DNA of 64,000 nucleotides from Agrypnia vestita. Lineage: Eukaryota; Arthropoda; Insecta; Trichoptera; Phryganeidae. Location: positions 1 to 64,000 of the forward strand of contig JADDOH010010097.1 in the NCBI GenBank assembly GCA_016648135.1, in the 5' to 3' direction. The position numbers and the translations under genes were made by a program. Below, piece by piece: positions 22,101-31,100 of this stretch (position 1 is its first letter; each line of letters starts with the position of its first letter). The notes beneath the pieces were generated by a model. The model saw only the letters and a list, made by a program, of their open reading frames with translations, was not told the origin of the DNA and searched no databases.

Positions 22101-25100
22101 ACGTCTCTAAGTCATATTTTATATAAATATATTTATTCAAATGAATTACTAGCTTTGTTTAAGTTCGATTACTTTTACGTGATTTACTTATTTATAATTA
22201 TCTTATTCATTATTAGGAATTTGAAAAAAAAATCAAACATGTGATCATTCTTTATAAAATGATTATAAAATTCTAAAAATCATTAAATAATTCAAACGTT
22301 GTTCGACTCGACTTCGACGGTAATGACAGGTTAATTTGACCATAAGAAATAACCACAATGTATTTTGTAAGCATGCGTGGTAAGTCGTATGCATTGGAAT
22401 TTTTTACACATAACATTCGCCAGTATTCTACATCAAATTTTGACTAATGTGTACGTTGTAAAATGCTTGATTTGTAACAATTGCAAACAGAGGTTCAGAC
22501 ATGTATTACTTTGCTGCTGTAACTATGTATTTTAACATTCCTTAAGAATTTTTTTATATTACAGGTAGACTAATTTTCCTTACCTAATTTAATTCAATAT
22601 AATTAATCAGGAATGTAAGTGTGAGCTAACTTGTGCAAGACCATGTGTCTTGCACAAGTTAGCTCACACTTGTCAAAATCAATTATTTTTGTAAGATCGT
22701 ACTTCCCTATTTGAAACTCTTTTATAGAAATTGACAAAAACTGTGGATTTTGAGGTTTTTTTTACGTTTATAGTTTTCTACAATTTTTCTTACGGTCATA
22801 TACTGATATGGATCCCTATAATTTTTCACTATGCGTGCGGACTATTAACTTATTTGGGCAGTAAAAAAAATGTATGTAAGAATGTACACCATTTTTGGTA
22901 CTCGTAAATTATCATGCCGCGTTAGACAGTAATTAATTAATACGCCTAAATAAGAAGTAATTATACATAAGTTAATTTCAAAATATGCTTACGTAATTTT
23001 TTGCTTCATTTATTTATTTATTTATTTAATGTTTATGGAAGACCAACAGCACAAAAAAAAAGCATAGAAAACATTGATACAATATAGATGGCCAATTACA
23101 GGTCTCCACATTTAGAAATATGTCGGTAATGATAAATATTTATGATATACTAAGGCATATTAATTATATAGAAAGAAAGAATAAAATATTTACACAAACA
23201 GAAATATGTCAGTAATGATAAATATTTATGATATACTAAGGCATATTAATTATATAGAAAGAAAGAATAAAAAATTTAATCAAACAGAAATATGTCAGTA
23301 ATGATAAATATTTATGATATACTAAGGCATATTAATTATATAGAAAGAAAGAATAAAAAGTTTAAACAAACAGAAATATGTCAGTAATGCTAAATATTTA
23401 TGATATACTAAGGCATATTAATTATATAGAAAGAAAGAATAAAAAATTTAAACAAACAGAAATATGTCAGTAATGATAAATATTTATGATATACTAAGGC
23501 ATATTAATTATATAGAAAGAAAGAATAAAAAATTTAAACAAAAGAAAAAGAAACTTAATTATTACGTGGAAAAAAATTCAGCACTCAAAATTTTTCTTTA
23601 TCTTGTGTGGCTGCACTCGAACAGATCAATATCCAATAATCTTATCAGTTTATTGAATGCATCGCATACCCTTAAGAAATATGAATTCCGACGATAGTTT
23701 GATGAGGTAAAATCAATGTGAAAGACTGGGTTGTGTCTACGAGATCTACAGGGAACATGGAATTTTAGTCTATTTAATAGTTCAGGACAGTCGACGTTGC
23801 CTGATACAATTTTTAGTAGGTACATCAAATCACCTATTTCCCGACGTCTGTATAAAGGTAGGATGTGATATTTTTTGCATGAACTGTCATAATCGTCAGA
23901 AACGCAATTGAATTTAAAGTTGAGAAAGCGAATAAATTTTTTTTGAATTTGTTCCAAGCGATTTACATAGATCATATACTGGGGGTTCCATACTTGCGTT
24001 GCATACTCGAGTTTGCTTCTGACAAAAGTGCAGTAAAGTACTTTCAATGTCTTTACACACTTAAAATCTTTAGACATTCTCATGATGAAACCTAAAGCCT
24101 TATAAGCCTTACTTATAATAGAATCGATATGTTCATCGTATAATAATTTTCTATCATTGATCACCCTTAAATCTCTGATTGATGTAGCTGTTTCTAATTG
24201 TTCTCCTTTTAGTATATAGTTAAATGGTATTATATTCTTTTTGCGTGTGAAAACTACACAAGAACATTTTGAGGGATTCAAATCAAGTTTATTTAATTTA
24301 CAATTATTATCTAACCGTAGCAAATCATCTTGTAGATTGAACGAATCGTAAATACTAGAAATTGATTTAAAAATTTTCATATCGTCAGCAAAAATTAGGA
24401 CATTAGATTGACGAAAGCAATCGTGAATATCGGAAATGAAGATTATAAACAACAATGGCCCCAGCAGTGATCCCTGAGGTACTCCGCTGGGAACTACAAC
24501 CCAACTCGACATGTAATTGCTTACTACCACAGCCTGAGTTCTATTATCGATGTAGGATGCAAACCATCTTAGCAAGTCACCACGTATTCCGGTCAAGAAA
24601 AGCTTATTAATCAACAGATGATGATCTATTCTATCAAACGCCTTACTATAATCAGTGTAGATCACATCTGTTTGAAGTCCTTTATCCATTTTATCAGTTA
24701 GAAAGTCATTAAAGAGGATTAGATTGGAGACGGTTGATTTCCCTTTGATGAATCCGTGTTGATCTGGATGAAAGGAGTGATGAAGAGCTGCATAGACTTG
24801 ATCGTATATAACCTTATCGAAAACTTTAGCAATTGTGCACAATTTAGAAACAGGTCTATAATTTGCGACGTCTGATTTCGAGCCTTTTTTATGAATCGAC
24901 GTAATAAATGCCGATTTCCAGATATCTGGCACAAATCCATCCTTAATAGAATTTTTAAATAAAATTGTTAGAGGTACAGCAATTATATCAGCACATTTAA
25001 TTAAATATATTGGTGGTATTTGATCAGGTCCAGCAGATTTATTTATATCAAGATGCTTTAATTGATTAATTATGTTCGATTTACTGACTTCTATTGATGA

Positions 25101-28100
25101 AATGAAACAATCGGTGATTGGTTCGTAATTGGACAGAGAATTCGTATTTTGAGTACTTGAAGAGGGATTTGAAAACGTAGAATAAAAGTAATCGGAAAAA
25201 TAGTTACATATGTCGGATCCTGATGTGGCAGTATTGAGACCGTATGTCATATTGCTTGGCAGGTTGAATGATTTAGATTTTGATTTAATAAATGACCAGA
25301 ACGTTTTGGGGTTACGTACTACAGACTCCTCTATTTTAGAGATGTAATTCAAGTAACATTCGTTTTCTAATGACTTGGCTCTATCGCGTAAAATATTAAA
25401 AGATAATTCGTCAGATTTATTGCCATAAATTTTAAATTTACGAAAGTACTTGAATTTTTCTCTGATAATTTTTTTGAGTACCGCAGTGTACCAAGGAGGG
25501 AAATTATCAAAATTTCCCGTCTTGCATGGTACGCATTTGTCGCGAATAGTGTAAAGTACCTGGTAAAATGATCTCAATGCTTGCTCAACGGGCTTATCCG
25601 CTAGCAATAAATCCCAATCAATCTTGTTTAGTTCATTATTAATAACCTCAAAGTTAGCACGATGATAACAATATTTCGTTCGAGGTGCTGATTTCAGTGA
25701 ATGGAAGTCAATAAAATTAGCCGTTATTGTCAATGGTTTGTGGTGGGGATCCACAGATACTAATGGGTCAAGACATTCTGAAACTCCGACCAATTCGTTG
25801 CAAAGAACCAGGTCCAAAATCCGCCTATTGTCGTTATATACCCCATTGAATTGATGGAGATCAAACATATTGGTAAAATTGATAAATTCACACTCGTCAT
25901 TTGTGTGGTAATTGGTAGGTGAGAAGTAACAGGAGGAGGTATCAAAATTCCATTGGATTTTGCTCAAATTAAAATCGCCTAAGATTAAAATATGATCATT
26001 GTGATTGGATGTTAATGTTCATCCCATTAGATTCCGATAGATCGGTCATAAACATAACGTTGGTCAATGTTCGGTCTATTAAAACAAATCTTAAATCTGT
26101 TATTTGCATATATCTTTCTGTGTACGGGGTTGGGAAAGTGTGCGGCATTTTACCGACCGTCATTTTTTTTCCATTTTATACAATTTGTCGACTTCTTACG
26201 GTACTCACCTAAAAGATGGGCCGGAATGGGACCTTTGCGAGACAAGACTGTGTCTCCGTATTTGTCGTAGAGTCGTTTTCTTACGTAGGCATGGATCTGC
26301 AAGTACAGAGGCTTCATCTGGTTCCAAATCTTGAGCATCTCTTCCTCGAAGTCGTCCTGTTCATACTCGCTCAACCAAGATTCAGCGTTGTCGGTGAAGT
26401 CTGAAAACGAAATAATTCATTAATTTTTAAAAGTGTACATTGCTAAGCATATATGTATTAATGGATGTATATATATGAATATGTCATATAGGATAATCTA
26501 AGACCGACGATATCCAAGTCAAGAATAAACATTAGAAATATGTTTCTATGCCGAATTTCAGAGCGGTTGTTACTCAGAAGATGGGTCAAATATTGATTGC
26601 AAATTTTCCTGACTTAATCAAAGTCGATTAATTCATAATAGTCTACAAAAGCCGACTTATATTCTATCGTATTAAAAAGAGAATAGGTTTAAAGTAAATG
26701 TGCAGTAATTTACGACCTGTATCAAAAAAATCTTTGTATGATCAGTCTACTAATAGCTGACGTCCTACGTTTTCTGCTACTTACTATTCAGCCTGGCAGC
26801 CTCGTTGCTAAGCTTAACGTAGTCTGTGAAGGCATCTTTGACCTTGGCTCCAGCTTCCTGGTACCACTGCACCCAGATGTACTTCAGCTCCTCAGGGTCA
26901 GTGCTGGTAGCGAAGATTTCAGTGACCTCTGAAATAACCAATTGTAAAATTATGACATGTAACGGTAAAATAATCACTTCTGAATAATAGGTTTTAGAAT
27001 TTTTTTCGGTTTTCATTGTAAAAAGAAATTTTTATCAGTATTTTAATTTATCGAAGTTAAAATGTTGTCTACTAAGTAAAATAGTTTGAAAAAGCCATGC
27101 ACAATTAGTTTTTAAAAACAGTCTCTTTTTAAATATCAATTGTAGAAAAAACTATTTAACCGATTTATAAATAATGTTTATTGCTTAAAGATAAAATTTT
27201 GCTTTGCAGCATTATTAAAAAAAATGATGTCATACGTCCAGACATTTACGAAAATATAAAGCCCACAAAGTGGAGCAATTTTCTCCAATGTTGGTTTTTG
27301 GTTAAGTAGGTAATTTATTTTGGTTGACATTTTTGGTGTAGTAATTTATTAACTGACAAGGTGTATAGCACATCAAAAATGATGGACTTTTTTGAATTTC
27401 ATCTTTACATTAAAAAGTTATTTTTATGTCATTGTGGTAAACAATTATATATTAAAATTCTATTTTATTTGCTTCAGTTTTTCACAAAACGCCAATTAAA
27501 ATTTTACTTTCACAAAAAATTAAATTATCACTAAATCGTAGCATGTTTGGAAACAACGCCATCTGGTACCATTACTGATGGACATTGATGCATAGAGAAT
27601 GATGTATTTCGATTAATTAAATTATTTAGTATATTGTCGTCTTAGAAAAAAAAATGTTTTTAAAAATATGGATATTACTGAATAAATTTTAACGTTTCCA
27701 TACAAAAATGTGATACAAAAATGTGATCCAAGAGAAGTTATGTATATATAAATTCATTACTGGACGATCGCCTTACTATGCGGGCTTAGTTAAATGCATA
27801 AAAAAGGAATACTGAATGTGTCAAGCAAAAAATATTGTAACAATATTTTGTACGTTTTAAGAACACAATTACTGGATTTTATCCATAGAGGGATAATCAG
27901 GGCGGCCCTCGTAGCCCAGTGAGTATTACACTGGCTTCTCACACCGAGGGTTCCAGGTTCGATTCCCGGTGACGTCACAATTAATCTATGTTATTCACTC
28001 AAGCCTGGGCGTTTTGTGATGCGTTTTGCTCTGCAATTAGCCTCTTGGCCTGTTAAAGCGTAATAAAAATGAAAAATTTTTTTTCTTAATTAATGATTAT

Positions 28101-31100
28101 GATACGATGAAGCTATTATTATATACAATGAAGCTATTTCATATGCAAAACATGTATCACTTTATACAATGCAACGTTCTTATGATGGAATTGGTGAAGT
28201 GATCACGTAAGCGAATCGTGTAAAGTGATCACTGTGGCATAAGCATATAAAATAGCTTCGCCTCTGTGGGAAATCTATAATTTATCTTAAATATACCGTA
28301 TTGCATTACCTGGCTCCAAAGCGAGGTCACACTTGGTTTTATTGTGAAAATCACAGATCTTCGTCTTGGCATAGTTGCTCTCCATCTCGGAGATGGCCTT
28401 CTTCCGCTGTTCGAACTTGTCGTCAGGAAGAGCCGCACTTCCCAGCAGAGAGTACTTCTTGAACTTCCTTTTTAGATCGTAGTCCTGAAAGTCCTTCCAG
28501 TTGTACGTGACCGTCTCCTGCCAGGCCAGTTTGTCTTCCCTGGCGATCTCCAAAGACACTTGGATCTGTAATTTTTTTCACAATAATCCATTAGAAAGGT
28601 TGAGAAATGAAAAAGAAATTAATACACGTACTTTAATATACAATTTCAAATTAAAACCAAAATAAAAAACAATAAAAAAAGCATACTCCTCACTGCACCA
28701 ATACAAAGTAGACACTTATTAAAGGTTGTTTTTTTCATTGATTCAGTAACATTGTAGATTGACATTTTTGAAAAATATTGATTTTATTATTTGTATAAAT
28801 CTATATACCTACTTATATTATTTAATTAATTACACCTACATGTTTCGGAAATACCTTTCCATCGTCAGGGTGTTATTAGGGTGTTGACGTTGAGTTTTGG
28901 GCTGCTGGCACTTCTTGATATGAGTGCTGCTTTTGACACAGTTGATCACGTGATTCTTTTGAAAAAATATCTATCGAAAAATATTGGGATATCGTGTAAA
29001 GTACTTGAATGGATAAAATCATATCTATGTGATCGACAGCAACTTGCCCGATTCCAAGGAGATATATCCTCATCTCTTTGCCTAAGTTCAGGTGTCCCGC
29101 ACGGCTCAGTTTTAGGACCGCTGATGTTCATAATGTACACCAGAGAGATTGAGAATATCATCGAAGCTCATGGACTCAAAGTACATTGTTATGCGGATGA
29201 TTACGAAGTCTACCAACATTGTCACCCAAGCGAAGCTAATGCCCTGAAGGTCAAAATGGCAATATGTATTGAGGATATTGGAAGGTGGATGTTTTCGAAT
29301 ATATTGCCGCTGAATCCTGAAAAAACTGAAATAATGTGGACATCAACATCAAGGAGAGTACATGCCGATGATTTTGCCGACGACAGGCATCATAAATAAA
29401 CTCTCGTCACAGGTAAAGCTCCTGGGAATCAACGTAGAGAAAGATCTAAGCCTTAGAAATCAGATTAACAAAGCTGTCAGCGCTGGTTTCTATTAACAGA
29501 ATGTTAGTAAACTTAGTAAAAACTACCGGTTTCGAGACGTACCCTTCTCTTCGTCAGGACTAACACTACACTACTACATTCACAACACTATTCACCCCAA
29601 CCATAGTATTGTCAAACTATCACCACTAATGCTTTAAATATTAATAATACTGGTTTCTATTGATTAAGACACATCAAGTCTGTAAGAAAATGCCTTCCCC
29701 CAGACGCAGCAAAGTCACTATTTAGTTCATACGTCATCTCGTGGCTGGACTATTGTAACTCAACTTATGCAGGATAGCCTAGGACTCAGCTCGATAGACT
29801 TCAGTCAGTGATGAATACTGCGGCGAGGCTTGTTTTCAATTTCAAACTCTCTCTGATGGCGTACAAAAGTATTCAAAGAAAAGCACCACAATATTTGATC
29901 GACCTCTGCATCCCAGACAATATCACTAGAAGACGGCTCACACTGCGGTCAGCTGAATCAGAGGCACTCTGCAAGCTGGTAGTACCAAGGAGACCTGAAG
30001 CCACCAAGTTTGCGGAACGTGCATTCAGCTTTGCGGGCCCAGCTATATGGAATCAGCTGCCTCCAGTGCTCCGATCTATGGAGAACCAGGAACACTTCAA
30101 GAAGAGCCTAAAAACTCATTTTTTCGGGATGTCGCACCTGTGAAGCGCCCTTGAAGCATCTCTTACGCAAAAATGGCGCTATATAAATTAACATAAACAT
30201 AACATAACATTGACGATGGAAAGGTATTTTCGAAACATGTAGGTGTAATTAATCAAATAATATAGGTAAGTAGATTTATACAAATAATACAATCAATATT
30301 TATTACTTATTAAAGACGTTATTCGTAAGATTAATGTAGCATAGTCAGTCATAAAAAAGAGATGATATTATGGATCAATGTAATTGGAAAAGTTTGAATG
30401 CAGAATGTCCGATTATGTGGAAGTTCGACGCGTAAGAAGAAAGAAAACTGCGAACGAACGAGCAATAAACTAAGGGAAGGGAAGAATGTAAATCTGAAGT
30501 GAGGTTAATATAGATAGAAGAATTGATCAATAAGCTGGTTCGACTAATGTCAGTGTTATCAGCGCGAGAATAAGTAGATAAGAATGCGAAGGCAGCCACA
30601 AAGATTCCGCATTTCCACAAACAAATTTTTAATCTGTTAAATCGAATGAAAGAGGCTTGTGAAATTTCATTGTGTTCTGATAAGGAAATGAAGTGTGGAA
30701 TTATCTAATAGAAATTCAATAAAAATAATGATAAATAGCTCTTTCCGCGCTCAACGCTGTACTTTCTAGGTACTACTTCAAAGTCTCCGTGGCTTACACG
30801 TACTAACAAGGTGATAAAAATTCAACAGCTTCGGCCAAATATCATACCTTCTTGCAAACTTTCCCTGCATTAAGAAGTGCAAGATCTCGTACTTTCCTGG
30901 ATATCTTATGACATGTCCGAAACATTAAAGGTTTTGAAATTTTGTTGTTTTAATTACTTATTTTTCTTAACTCATCCAAACCGTAACATCTTCATTTGTA
31001 ACTTTGTTCATCCGATTTATTTTGAGATCCACATCTCCAATGCTTCAAGTCGATTCTTCGGTAAGCGTTCATGCTGCCGTTCTTTAAAATAATATTGAAA

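Larger units (their letters stand above)
26929..28309 (-). other. ACE intron 2
   Basis: It starts GTAATGCAAT and ends TTATTTCAG on the minus strand. It contains SINE family A copy 2 and family C copy 4. The remaining part, 26929-27840, is AT-rich with nothing recognisable. Confidence 0.85.

Noticed and set aside
22617..22671. Canonical miRNA precursor
   Set aside because: A perfect 25-bp stem with a 5-nt loop is too short and too perfect for a typical animal miRNA hairpin; kept only as an unexplained hairpin.
23114..23543. CRISPR array (regular direct repeats)
   Set aside because: The repeats are head-to-tail without unique spacers and sit in a LINE of an animal genome.
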